From contig CAADRB010000020.1 in the NCBI GenBank assembly GCA_900708905.1, positions 830,918 through 894,917 of the forward strand: DNA of 64,000 bases, in the 5' to 3' direction. The stretch is from Hymenolepis diminuta (Eukaryota; Platyhelminthes; Cestoda; Cyclophyllidea; Hymenolepididae). Position numbers and translations under genes: made by a program. The notes under the pieces were generated by a model. The model saw nothing but the letters and a program-made list of their open reading frames with translations, made no database searches and was not told the DNA's origin. The stretch's first letter is position 1, and each line of letters opens with the position of its first letter. Positions 1 through 14,000 of this stretch are shown here, piece after piece.

Positions 1-485
1 CTGAAGTTTACTGTCAGCAGCTAACTCGTTTAAAAGCAGTTAACGACAGGAAAAGCAGCCTTCTTTTATTAATCGAAAAGGAGTGATTCTGCATCATGAC
101 TCCACTGCACCAATGCCAGACCCCGCACTTCAAGAGCAACCAAAAATCTCTTTGAAGAATTTGGCTGGGAAGTCATGCATCACCCACCATATTCTCCCCA
201 TCTTCTCTTGCACCAACCGATTTCATCTTTTCAAGAGCATGCAGAATCATTGAATGGAGCAAAGGCTTACTTCAAGAGAAGAGGTCGAAATGAAGAAGCT
301 AGTTTCTTTTTTTGAATCCGAACTGGCTAAATTCTATGAAGAAGGAATCAGAAAGCTTAATGCAATATGGGAAGATGTAATTAATAAAAATTGTGACTAT
401 GTTGAACACCGAAAAAATGTATCTTAGACAAATTTTTCACCTTAATTCAGACCAAAACATGGACAGAACTTCTGTTACAACCTGA
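1..485 (+). mobile_element. mariner element, 3' half (copy 1)
   Basis: This is the 3' part of a Tc1/mariner transposon, cut at the window start. Reading frames here, with frame breaks, match the C-terminal third of a mariner transposase: a YCQQL-like segment (corresponding to EVYCQQL in the minus copy at 63 kb), an HHDS-type catalytic segment, PPYSP-like remnants, and the tail ending FYEEGIRKL. The 3' terminal inverted repeat ends at CCTGA (485) and is followed by TA, the usual mariner target dinucleotide. By eye, the first 405 bases are identical to 20590-20994 and to the reverse complement of the copy near 62.6-63.0 kb. In-frame stops and shifts mean it cannot make transposase. Position 1 is the same internal base at which the other two copies meet N gaps. 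Confidence 0.9.
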
Positions 486-1426
486 TAGAAGGAACTATAA
501 AATTACATTATATGTAACATAATCAGCAAGATCATTACATGGTGTTCCATCATTGGATTCCTAAATTTTTACTGAAAGAATGATGTGTGCAATGGAACGG
601 ATTTTTCCTGTCATGAAATTCGACAACACAAATCAACTAAAAGTATATTTAGTTTTTACTCAACGCTGTAGAATATCGTGATGGCAATACTCGTAAGTAC
701 ATGCTGCTAGATTTTAGTTAAATTAATAACGTGGATTTATTTGTAAATTTCTATTTCTGCGGACCGTATTGTCCCTCAAGTTCGAATAGTGATGTATGAG
801 TTTGTAGTGCGTACACGAAAATTCAAATGTCCGCCTATCTAACTTATCGGAATGGCTCACAAAGGCGCTCACATGATATTTAGGCGTTTATGCCCAGCTC
901 TCCTAATTCTAGCTTTATCTTCCTATTAGCTTATCTCTTCCTCCTTACTTTCTCGACAGTTTTCTAGTTCACCAACGTTCCAACCCAACTCTTGATTTCT
1001 GATATTGGAAAAGGCTGTTATATCTAGATATCCTTTAAGAAAATCATTTATAAAGATATACCGTTAAGTCAAACTTGATCGAACTCTAAAAATAGCCTTA
1101 ATATTAAGCGATTTTTCAGAAGACGAAATACTAATTTTGTTGGTTTTTTGACGGATACATTGTTTAAAAATATTACAGTAATTCACATTTTCGTACTTAC
1201 ATGTTCTCCTATGAAACCAACATTTCATAAGACGAAAAATAATTACAATAAAATTTACAATTTTTCGCACAGGTCTTACAAAATGACTAATGTAGTAGCG
1301 GAAAAGGGAGAGATTGGAAGCAAGGGGCAGAGAATACAGGACAATACAGAAAATCTTCATAAACAAGAGTAGGAAGAGAATAATTTATAATGGGGAGTCA
1401 GATTATTTAGCTTGTGTGCTATAAAC
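486..1426. other. 3' flank of the EVA-1-like gene, no gene seen
   Basis: This AT-rich stretch lies between mariner copy 1 and the stop codon of the minus-strand gene and probably includes its 3' untranslated region. The nearest AATAAA on the minus strand is at 736-741, about 690 bases past the stop, so the polyadenylation site is uncertain. The short ORFs around 1064-1372 overlap on both strands and resemble nothing I recognise. Confidence 0.4.
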
Positions 1427-2023
1427 TCAATGTTCAGAAAATTCTTCCTCCTGCCAATTCCATTCACCATTTCCATTTATAGACTTCTCCAGTCGTCGTA
1501 GTTGAGCCATTCTCGGTGGGACAGCTTCCAATGGCATACCTGTTGACGGTGGACCAGTCTTGAAACTATCTGGAGGCTCAATCAAACTTTCGAATGAAAG
1601 AGCATTCGGGGGGATGTTAGGAATATTGTTCTCTATACTGTTAATATCCTGGATCATGTTATCAGGATGTGAGGTATCGAGCAATGTCGGGGCAGGACCC
1701 TCATCATAGCCCATCCAGAGGGGTTGATTTTGCTGAGATTTTTGTCGAATACTGTGAGAAGAAATGCAGTTCCCGCCGTTGGACTGATAAATGGGTTGGA
1801 AAGAGGATGGATGACTACTAGCATGACCGGAAAATCGGTCACTTTCGGTGGAGAGGGTCGAATTCACCGCTGGAGAGCATATTCGAGGTCCAACGGAGAA
1901 ATTTTCCGGTGGACAGCAATTGTGTGGTCCCTGGTATGGTAAGAGATGATTATTGGACCGATTCATCGTAGTTGTACTGCTCTGATGACTGTATATCAAG
2001 CCACTGTGATGCGAGTTGGATAT
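1427..2023 (-). CDS. EVA-1-like terminal exon g: distal cytoplasmic tail
   Basis: The acceptor is TTTTTGCATTAG in phase 0 and the exon is open for 198 codons to TGA at 1427-1429. It is rich in Ser, Pro, Asn and Gln, with PP repeats and an acidic end (EEEFSEH). Its length, openness and phase match to the preceding donor support coding status. I recognise no domain. An ORF reading from an internal ATG at 1999 understates the exon. Confidence 0.75.
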   Translation of the reverse strand: MSNSHHSGLIYSHQSSTTTMNRSNNHLLPYQGPHNCCPPENFSVGPRICSPAVNSTLSTESDRFSGHASSHPSSFQPIYQSNGGNCISSHSIRQKSQQNQPLWMGYDEGPAPTLLDTSHPDNMIQDINSIENNIPNIPPNALSFESLIEPPDSFKTGPPSTGMPLEAVPPRMAQLRRLEKSINGNGEWNWQEEEFSEH

Positions 2024-5000
2024 CTAATGCAAAAATGAAAAGGTAAATTCTGCAATAAATTGTCATGCCCTTTCGTTTTATATACTATTTCAATCATTAA
2101 AAGGCCGATTCCGTTGACTGAAATGGCTACCTTCAAGGTCTTCGGAGGAAAGTGATAATTAAACATTCATTTTGTTTAGAGTGGTGATATTTTTAAGATA
2201 TGTATCATCGTGCAATTTCTGATTTATCATATGCGCAAACCAAATTTATTCCCGTTTCGTTGATCATAATTTTTGACGTTATACTCCATTATCTCTTCCT
2301 TCGCCTAATAGTAAATCTCAACCACTAAAAGATTTCTTGCATCACTCTATGTGTACTCACAATTCAATTATATATTATGCATTTCTATTTTTTATTCATA
2401 ATTTGTGTTATTGAGCGAATAGATTCCTACCATAGAAGTGAGACTCAAGATTTCTAGATATTATTTAAGGAAAACTGGTCATTCACTTAATATATCGCCA
2501 TGTTCGATAAATCACTTCTAATACTCCTTACTGGCAGTTGGACATAACCATGAGATCCAGAATCCCTTCCAAGTGGAGGGAATGCACATTGTTGAACCTC
2601 CTCGTCGAAGTAGTTTCCGCCAGGAGGAACCGGCTGCAAACCAGTTGGCCAGCAGTTCTCCGACGCAAACATAGCATGCGGCATATAAGTGGAAGCTATT
2701 CCCGAACCACCGCCACCTCCATTATCACTGCTCGGATGATAACCGAAGTTATTAATATGCTGATTCATAGGTGCGGGCTGACATTGATGTTGCTGATTCA
2801 TCTTTTCAGCATCTGAGAAGGTTGTATTGTCAGTGGTCGCTTGATCCGAAAGTGCTTTTCGTCGCGCATAGGCCGCACGTTGACGACGTGTGCGATATCC
2901 GAAGGCGATAATAAGTAATATAAGCAGTATCAAAACAGCTAGGCCAACTAGCACTCCCAGAATCATTGAGAACATTGAAATATTGCCTGGTAGGAGCTTC
3001 ATAGGTTGTGGAGATTCTATATCGAAATATTGAAGTGTGTTAGCTATATCTACTGAAATGAATAAAGTAGATATCTTTCTTACCGGTTGGAGATGGAGTT
3101 GTTTTGAACTGAATATTTTCTTCGACCATATCAGAATAAGCGACACGTTCGAGGTCATTGTTTGCCGAGCTTATGAATACACCAGGATCCCTTTGTTCCG
3201 GCTGATAGCTTGGGATAGTCGGTGGACGGGAAGAGTGCACAGAACCCTGTTCGCGACGGTTCTTCTTCTGATATTCTGTAAATCAAACAGTAATATTATA
3301 TGTTAAAATGAATGTCTGACTGTGTAAAGATATTTCGTGCAGATATCTTTTAAAAGAAATTTTTCGCTTAGAGGAATATCTAGAGTAGTATCAAAACCAT
3401 AAAAATCAGCCTAAGAGTGTAAATTTCTGTTAAACTCGAAACTATATAGCTAATTACATTTCTACGTGTTTCATAAATAAACGACAAATTGTAGGAATTA
3501 ATTATGAATCATGAAACTGTAGTCTGGAAGATGGTATCAGCGCTGCTAACTAATTTTTAAACCCCCAGTGTATGTTTACTTTAGCGTTAAAATAAATTTG
3601 AATTGGTTTGGAACATATGCGATCATGAAAATACAAATAAATACAACCTCTCAATTATAAAAAGTGGTGTAATGTAATTTTCATTTAACGCGTTTAAGAG
3701 AAATGTTCCAATATGCCTTGAAACAGGACAGGAAGACTCTATTGACAAAGAGGTACTATTTACAATTCGGCATTAAAGGAAAACTTCAGTTCTCAGGAAT
3801 GTAATTTTCGATTTTGAAAATTCTTCCTATCCGGTGAATATAGTAGCAAAAGCCATACACCATTCTAAGAGAGAACATTTTGAAGAGATTAAATCTAAAT
3901 ACATTGTATACAATGGACGAACGGGATATTTTTCCTTATAGAGGAAGTCATTCATACTTAGGTCGCGGTATCTGAAAGAGAATTTATCATATAACCAGTC
4001 CATGTAGGTATGGATAGCACACATTCTATTTTGTATTTTTAATCTTCAAGATCATTTAGAAAGCTTTTTCAAACCTCATTTTGCACGGGGTAGCATCATA
4101 GGCCTCAGTTGTGAAAAAATCGATCTCTATCACCCTCTCTTCATCAGCCAGACTTCGTCGGTTTGATTGACCAATCCACTCACTGGACTTTGCTGACGAG
4201 CAATTAACTGCTTCATCATCAGAGAACATCTGATATCTTTAACTAAATGACTATTCTTTTGAGTCAATAGACCACAAAATCCTTAACAAAGGCTATTTTA
4301 CAATGAATTTCATTCAAAATTGTATGCCGTAACTTTTCTCTTTAAGGGAGTTGATTTTGAATCCACTTTACCAGAAAGAAAATAATAAGAGATTGGCACC
4401 TTTCATTGTCCATAATTGGTTTTAACAGTCAAATGCATTAAATTAACATTCATTTAACACTTTAATAACAGACTATGAATTGCCCAACCAGAAAGCTGTT
4501 ATCACCAATACAATTATTTTAGTACGGGCCTGAGCATTTAAAAAGTGACTGGAATACTCACGTTGACGAATCTTGGATTGCCGAGGTAGATGCTTGCCCA
4601 CCACTTTTCGATCCGTCTCCAAGACACTTGGTGGCACTAAAAGTGAAATATTTATTTCTAAATCGAAAATAAGTATATTTTATTTAATGAAACACTTTTC
4701 CAAATACATTTCAACGTTTTCTTTAATTCTCAAACTCTTGAAATCGCTATTAACTGGCCTCATCGGATAACCGTCTTACCTTTTGCTGAGTATTCTGACT
4801 ATCCTGCAATCTTCCTTCTATTCATATAGTGCATTGCATTTTTTGGTCTCTAAACCAACAAATCCATCCTTGGAGGTTCACAAATGTAAGACCACTATCT
4901 ATTTCACATAGTTGTTCGACTTTTAGTGATCATTTATTAATGGCTTTCATTAATAGATATCAGCGCGAGCCTATCTGCCCTAGAATATTGCCTTAAACTG

Positions 5001-8000
5001 TCAGAAAGTAATATTTCATTCTGCTAAGAATTGAATTCTAATTTTAGGTTAGCATATACGAACAGATTTTGCATCATCTTTTGGCTATTTCATGTCCAGG
5101 TCATGAATATATTTTAATGGTGAGAATATATATGTATATAGTAGAAGGCCAGAAATATCAAAACAAAATAAAAAACTTTGAAGGAGGTTTAGAAAGGGTA
5201 AAGATGAAATTGATAAGTCGAAAAAAGGAAATGGCTAAGCTATTTTCCGTAAATACCCTCATATATATAATTTAAGGGCATTTTAAATGAGCCCCATGAA
5301 ATTTAATCTTCACGGATGTAAAGGAATTAATAGGTTACTATTAGTTTGGTCCGAATCTGATTGCTTATTAATCTTTACACTTCTTTAAGTTTATAATGCC
5401 TGCCTTTCAAAATAGAGTTTTCGCCATAATAACGAGAACTTAGGTTTTTTCTTCTTGCCCGCATGGGATTTCGGCTTGTAGATGGTAAAAGATCCCAATT
5501 TTGTTGGATACCTGAAATATTAATAACCGTACCTGCTCCAAAGGGTAAGAAAAAACGCTTATTTCCGAACCCGTGTAAACCGATATTTCATGCCTGAAAT
5601 TCCAGATCCGGAAGGCGAAGTTTTAATTACTATAGCTTGTAAAATCGTATTTACTATTATTGTGGGATTACTAAATTTTTATTATTAGGTCTGCTTTTTA
5701 CCTGGATAAAATAAAAAGAATAATAAAGCTTTAGGAAAAGTATTTATAGCGGAAAGAAAAACCACAATTAAATAAAATTGTACCATCTAAATTTTTCAGG
5801 TTACAAAGTTGGTTTGCTGCTAATAAATCCGATCATAATAAGAGGGAAATAGAGTATTAGATATGTTATTTAGAATATTATAGAAATATATATATATGTA
5901 CATTTCTTGTGTCCGTTAGATGAGTATATAAATATAAATTATGAACACATCCTCTCTCTTTCATTATAAACGATTTCTTTCAAACAATTTTGCAAGCATA
6001 ACTTGAAAACTTATAAATAAAACCCCTGGAATCATAACTAAATTGCCAAAAAAACTCATTGCAAAAGACAAGAAAAAAATTTCAATACTTTTATGGAAAA
6101 ATTAGATTGAAATACTTAAGTATAAACCCTTTAACGAAATTTAATTTGAATATTTGAATTTTCCACCTCAAAGGTGTATTTTGTAAGTCCTAATAACACA
6201 CCACTAAAATGGTGGACAAAAGTGCTAATATGGGTTTCTGGTTTAACTAACTATCTCCATTCTCTAAAAGATCTAAGAGGGCGGCTAGATCGCACTGGCG
6301 TTTGAAGTGCTACGATCTTGTAGATAACCACAGCGATTAAAGCCAGTACTAATTTAGCACATGATCTAAGGTAACTAAATTATTCATTTAAATTATATAA
6401 CCGGGAAAAGTCTATGAAGTGGGAAAAAGTTAATTAAATTAGCTAAGACACTGACGCAATTACTGCATCACAACGTGACAGCAACTCAGACAGATGTCCC
6501 AAGGGTTATGACCTTAGAGTAAATTATGCCGTAAAGTTAGTGGGTGGTAGGTATGACGTCCTGTCACTTTGACATTAGCAAATTACTAAACTAAACTAAA
6601 GACGCTGTTCATTAAATTTTAGACGAATTTCACTTTTCAAATATGATTATTAATACTGTTATATTCATTAATTCCATATCGGGGCAGAATTAAGAAAATA
6701 GATAATTCCTGCAGAGGGTATGATCTTCCATTATATCAAGTGCAGGTGAAACCCCTGATTATAAGTTATAAAAGACATATATGAAAGTGTATAATCCTCT
6801 TTCCTTTTAAGGAGGTACTGAAGAATGTTCTATCAGAAAATAAAGAGTAATCACAGCAAAACCTACCTCCTACAACGAATTAAAGCAACTCTAAAAGTGT
6901 TCAATATCGTTCTGATCCGCAGTTCGCACACAATTTTATCTCATCGCAAGATAGAATCGGATATCACTTGTGCCTTAAATAGACTAGAGGCTTAATAATA
7001 ACCCAATCCAGTAATCTAACATCGTAAACCAACGCTTGAAAATGTCTTTTTTCAATACGGAATTTATTTGACATCATTTAGAAATAGAAATAAATTAATT
7101 GCAGGTTAATTACACTTTAGCAATCAATATAACGTTTGATGCTTAACACGTTATCAGAATAGGTAAGAGCGAGATTCACATTTCAAAAACAGGGATAATC
7201 TAAAAGGAAATTTTAAGATGGTCGAGGAAAACAACCAATCTAGAAAATTACAGTAAGATTAGATTAAGAAGAATCTCACGCTTTGGGCGTAGCTGTTAGG
7301 CCCTTTCACTTCTCTAACTTGTATACTTGCTTCCATTCGTTAAAATTTGCGACGAAACTGGCGCCTGCCTTTATTTATAATGCATTTTATTTTTGTACTA
7401 AAAGTGGAAAAAGAGCGTTTATTGAACATTCCCCTTTTTTATTCCTATATTTCCGAGAAATTTGTAGATTTTATCAAAAATTCAAACAGAATTGCAGCGT
7501 CAACAACCTGATTATGTATTTAAAAAATCGTTGCAATCTTCAAAAGTATTTTAAAGAACGTGGTTTGATTATGGCGAATTGATTTCGGTTGTTCACTTTC
7601 CGTTCAATCTTGTTTCCCTGTTATGAACTAAATTAACTTTAGTAATCTGTGAAAAGAACAAATTCAATGAAAATATGAAATCATTTTTGAAAAATGATTA
7701 AAGTGAAAAACTTGTGGAAAATTGTCAAATTGGAGAGTAAGTGGTTGAATTGTGAATGATTAGCCGAAAACATCGTGAAAGTTTGAATGTCTCTTTTGAA
7801 TTGTTCACCGACTCCCAACCAAAGTGGTTAGATAATATTTATCAACCATTAATATTACAAAATCAAATGTGAACCATTTTCATTTTAGGCTTTCTTCCGC
7901 TGAATTTAAGTTTGACCATTCAAAGATAAGCTTACCACAGGCGTAGCTGATTCGAAGATGTCGGCGAGCACAGAGCGAAGGATAGCCAGGCGGGAGCATA

Positions 8001-11000
8001 GCAGCGTCGGGCATGACCGAACACGTTCTTTCTCGACCACACATTTCAACCAAACCATTAGTCACCTCTAGCCGACTTGGGCATACTCCAGCAGAACTTG
8101 CTGGTTCTAGGAGATAAAAATGTCATATAAACCATCGTGAACATTAATTAGATATTACATACAGCCTTGTGCATTAGCTCAAACACAGACAAATTTATGG
8201 ACAATTTCTACGAAGTCGATGTTTACTGCGGATTTTAATGAGAGAAACAAATAGCCCAATCTAGTTTTCTTAATTCTGCGTGTCAAAAACTGTAAAATGT
8301 GGTAGATATACGGAATTATTTGAAGGCTTTTTTTAGAGTTACGTGGATCTAGCTATTATCTTCTTTCGCACTATCATATACATCAGATTATATAATTCAA
8401 TATATCTCTTGGTAGTCACTACTTAAACTAGTAAGATTCAGTCAGATTTTACTTCCAAAATGTATAGCATCCTAACCTGAAACTTCAAAGTAATAGCTAT
8501 TTTCCTATTTTAGACTGTAAAACACTACCAAGGCTGAAAAAATGGATCTCTCGAATGATAGAATATTCTGGAAAGTACAGCAAGAGCTAACGTGCGTTCG
8601 GAGGTCTCCCAGCCAATCAGCGATCAATATTTGTGCAGCGTAGTGTTAATTGTACTCATAACTACTAAGTGTTCCAACCAGACATTCTCCATATGATACT
8701 CCCCACGTTCCCGCTACTTTGGGGCAACTTGCATCAAAGGTTTAGTCAAGAGCTTATCTATGTAGTGTCCGTTACACGACATAATGGTTACGTATACTGT
8801 ATTTGAGTTAGATTGAGGATATATTCAATTACACCACAATGCATATATGTCGACTTGCTCTGTTTGGAATGCTCTGGAAGTCCTAATAGTCAGCTTGAAT
8901 CGATATGTCTTGTATTATTTCGCATTTAATCATATTCAAAGACGCCAAGTAAGCAAATACGAAAAAAATTACTGTCACCGCATATCCACATGATAACCGA
9001 AAAATTGTAGAACTCAGGTATATTTTTTAATTCTTTTATTCCAATATCTCGATTATTTCTGTAAAATTATATCGACATCTTTCAAAGCTAGATAGCCAAT
9101 GCGAAAGTGACACAAATGATATCATAAAATAGAAAAGTTACTTTACAGGAAGCTGTGGAATCTAGCTTATACACTTTTTAGTTTGAAACCTAATTTTTTC
9201 TACTGAACGTATAAATAACCCATTAATAATTTGGATTTCTACAAATGGAACAATTCGCTATTTACCTTTATACGTCAAAAGTAATTTGATTGAAAACAAA
9301 TCTCATAATTTCGAAATGTAGAGAATATTTATTTCCTTAAAGCCAGCATGTATACTTTATTACGAGTAGTGAAAAATATACAAAACTGCATAGATTGCAA
9401 AAGCAAAAAATGGCTTTTATTAGCTCTATACCGAAAGAATAAAATACCAAACTATGTCGGATAATATTTTTTAATAAACATTTTTTTACCAAAAAGTATA
9501 CCAGCACGTATATTTGCAATTATTAAGATGTAGATGCTAGAATAAAAGAATTCTACTAACATATGTAAATAGTAGCATAAACTCACCGACTATATTGGGG
9601 CAGATTTTGGGGTCCACTTCCATAACAAGCTGAGCGTCGAGGACAACGATAGACTCCTCATTTCCATAGGAAGTACACTTTATTTCCATGTAGGTATCCT
9701 GGCAGATTACTCTAGTTTGAATCATTGGTAGGCCTAGTTCAGTACAAAGTGAAACGATTGACATTTCATGCAGTACATAGTCTAAATAAGCACAAATAAC
9801 CCCCATGACTGTAGGGATAGAAAATCCATAGATGACCTCTGCTTTAAAGCCTTCTGTGTGTTATTCCGGTTCAAAACATATGGAATTTCATTCACTTTCT
9901 ACCCTATTAAAACAGTGACGAAGTAGACAACTAATAGTCTGAGATTATACCCGAAAGTCTTATTGTTTATGATCTCCGAATGCACTTCTTAAATTAGGTT
10001 ACACTGTTACAATAGGTAGAATGAATGGGTTTCTTTGTCGCCTTCTCATCATCAATCACCTTTTAAGAATCTGACTGAGATACGGAAATTTTTTTAAAAC
10101 GTATGAGCCAATCAAGTTTGGTTTGGCCTTACTTAATCCAAGGTTTAACACTCGACATTTCCAGTTCATTCTCGACTTTTTTGCCTCACAAAGATGCTGG
10201 CGAATATATAAATGGAATCAAATGAATTAACTCATTTTTAAAGGTGGAAATGGCGAATATTAAGCCGAATTTGCAAATAGTGTTTTTACATTTTCTGAGT
10301 AAAAAACTTACTCTTAGTTCATTTATTACATTCCATAAGATTTTCATTATTTTTATTATTACACTTTAGTAATATTAAATTAACTTCAAATGAGTTTTAA
10401 CCAAAATATTAAAATTCGAAGAAGTAATCTGTTGATTAACAGGGTGTTTGAAGACACTAATGGCAGTTATTTAAGTAATCGAATTTCTGAACGGAAGACG
10501 AAAACTAGACATAATAAAAGCTATCGTATTTTCAATTCGGAATACCACTTTATCAACACTGTCAAAAAATACGCTTTTGTCCTTTCCGATTGTCAATAGT
10601 CTTTAGTGAAATCTACTACACTAAGTTAATTAAAAATGCAGGATTATAATTAGCTGATTTTATATAAGCAGTAATATTTAAATTGAAACCCGCCACACTA
10701 TTGATCTTTACTATGATATAATATAAGATTAATTATCAACAGTACATGGGAACTCGCTTACCTGTTAAAATAATTAATAATTTTAGAGCACTTTCATATC
10801 TAATAATTTCTAATACATGTTTTCAGTAACACTCCCAGCACACCAAGTGAAAAGAACCAGTAAAGCTTTGACTTAGATCTTAAGCATTAACCTTAAAATG
10901 AATTGCTAAAAATGATCTTAACCAGTGTCCACCGGACCATTTGAAGATACTTGTAGTTGACACTAAACCACATAAATTTAAAGCAATACGACATAGATCA

Positions 11001-14000
11001 ATATTGTTATCGAATTCGATGATGATCTTATCTACAATGCTTAGAGGTTACTTTCACTGTTAAATGTTTTTTGGCAAATTCGATCCTGTCTAATTGACTA
11101 AATCACCCAATGGTAGATTGGGATATAGGTAATATTAAGTGTTGGAGTTCTCTATTGAGGACTAAATTTAGTATGAAACTTCACAGAATATACAAATAAT
11201 GTAATGTAATAAAACTCGCTTAAAGAGGCGAGTCCTCTGAATCCTCTTTTGATTATTGTTTTCCGTTACTCTGATACACCTGGGGGTAGAGCTATTTAAG
11301 CACTCCAACTTGTATTGTAAACGGAATTATCGTGCAAATTAATGATATTTTGAACAACTGTCGCCTTAGATACACAGAGTGATCAACCGATAAAATTAAG
11401 GTTTTCCAATTTGCCTTATCTTCGACATCACATGAAGTTATTTTGAGGCCAATGTGAAGGGCATTCACATGCTCTACTATAATCCTTTAATCTATCGCAG
11501 AAGGCATCAATTCAATAGAAACAAGATTAGATTTGTAACTGAGCTGGATCGTAATTGCAATTCTATAATTAATTCAGTTGAATTGGCTTGGTCTCACTTA
11601 GGAAACTTAATCACCTTTTTAAAGGGGCTGAATGCAATACAGACATACATACACTTTGTATGCGGTCTACATAATGCAGAAAGTTAGGTATTTAACACCA
11701 AATGCTAAAATGTTATAGAGATCTTTTACATCGTGCCGCTGAAGCATATTGTTTAAAAAATAGCTCAAGCAAATATTTCTTGAAAACTTAATTTGGAATT
11801 TATATCTAATGGAAAATTCATTTGCTCTCTTTGTGGTCATTACAATAAAATGATCGACACTTTTTGAATTCTGATTATAACTCGTAGACATAACATACGT
11901 CAATAATTAGACATGGTGGTCACGAGTGAAAAAGCACGTATTTTGCCTAAAATTTGACCACAACTCAAGCGTTAAGGGGTTACTGTTCCAGTAATCAGAA
12001 CGACCACCCCTATTCTCTAAGTTGCACACAAAACAGACGAAAGAGAATAGGTACTGACGTTGTCATTTAATTAGGACAAGTCTGGCGGGCGATATAATGA
12101 AACTATCCTATCTAGCGCATTTCAATGCTCTCATTTTCCTTTGATCAACACGTTGAATCTCATCCGAGTATATTAAAGAAAATGCTCTAAAAACAGTTAT
12201 GTTCTGATTATGACATTCTGGAGTCCTTCCTATTGAAAATTCTCTGTTGACAAGCATTAATCAACCATTAATATTAATCAGCATCAACCCTCTACGTTGG
12301 TCGTTAGAATAAAAGTAGCCAACTTTTACCAACTTACGCCCCTGCAATTCTAAAGACCACCCAGACTTTTAAACATGGTCGATTCCGAGTATACGCTTTC
12401 TTCTACAAATAGATGAAGTTGAAATGTATGAGATTAAGGAAATATGAATGTATGTAAACCTACGCTCTTGTAAACTAAAAACCTCTGTGATTTTCACAAA
12501 CTTCCCTTGAAAAATAAGGTCCAAACAAACGCAGTTAAAGTGGATTTTTAAGGTCAAAGAGACCCAAAAGACAACTGGAGCTATGTTGAAATCTTATTTT
12601 CAAGGTTGAATTCCCTTAACTTTCTTCTCTTCTCAGTAAGTATTGCAATGAAGCTATGTACCCCATATTAAAATAGTATACTTGATGTGACCTTTTATTC
12701 AAATGGAATACACATGAAAAAATGCACTACCGTTAGTCATTATGGTAACTAGATGACTGGAGAACTTTTGGAATGATAATCTTACACTTCAGTCACTTCA
12801 CCAGCGTTACACAAATTCTAAGTTTCGTTAAAATGAAAACTTTCGAAGTAAATCCTATATAAACTCACTCGGTTCGCAGCGGTAGGCAATAAGCATTTCA
12901 TTGGAGATTCCACGACAAAGTGTCTGATTTGAAGCGAATTGGTCTGGGGATACATCACAGTTTGGTTTGCCTTCGCACAACTGTTTCAGAGGCTGAAAAT
13001 TAAAATTATAACATAATATTAATTCACTATCAATTGCCACTTTCTTCAAATAGAATTAAATAACTGCTATTGCCAACCTCTTTGATTGAACCTAGACATT
13101 ATACATATTATCTCCCCAGAGGAATCAAACTAACAGTCGGTTATTTGAAGGTGATAACAAGTGTGACTTCCGGTATAGCCACGCTGGTGATAAGAGGGCA
13201 TTTTAATCAGAAGTAAACAAATCATGGTCTTTCTGTGAATACCTTTCATAGTAAACACTCATTGAGACGACATACAAAACATACCTTGAAATGTATATAT
13301 CTGAGATTTGTAAGTGTAAAAACTGGCCCTCTATGCTCGGAATTGAATGAAGCTTTGATTAACGTGAATGAACGTGTGGCTTTTTTTGTATGATTTGGTA
13401 AAAAGGTCCCTCCACTAATTTTTGACAAGGGTATTTAAGAGAGTGGTATGACAATAGTTATTTTAGAACGTGATAAAATTAATAGAATAGACTTATCGGG
13501 ATTTTGCCATGAAGCAATCGGTGCTTTGGCTACTCGTTGGAAAAGTACATCGCTCGTCAGGAAGGCTAGCGTAATGATTCTCTGGTTGAACCTAGTGTAT
13601 GTTCATTCTTAGGCTTTCAAAGCAGTAGATTTGTGACATCTTGTAACTTTTATATGTTTACGACAATAGGATAACGCATTTATTATAAAATACAGTGTTA
13701 CCCTGTATATTTGAGACAAATTGGTGCCATAATTTCCAGTTCGAGAAGTAAATAGTTATTGACTATAAACAGACATCACTTCACTTTATATTATCTGTAA
13801 GCGAAAAGATTGAAAAAATGCCATGTTGATGTGGGATCTATGTACCTGGCTATGAGATTGATCCCATTTGAAACAGGGCGATGTGAATATGATTGACCTC
13901 CACCCGTCGTCAAGTATATCTTATTTGTCTACCCAACAAGTTCTAATTGGCAAAGTACACTAAGACGCGATCTAGTCAAACTATTATACTTCTGGAATCT

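Noticed and set aside
1724..1942. plus-strand ORF of 72 codons
   Set aside because: It is a shadow of the terminal EVA-1-like exon.
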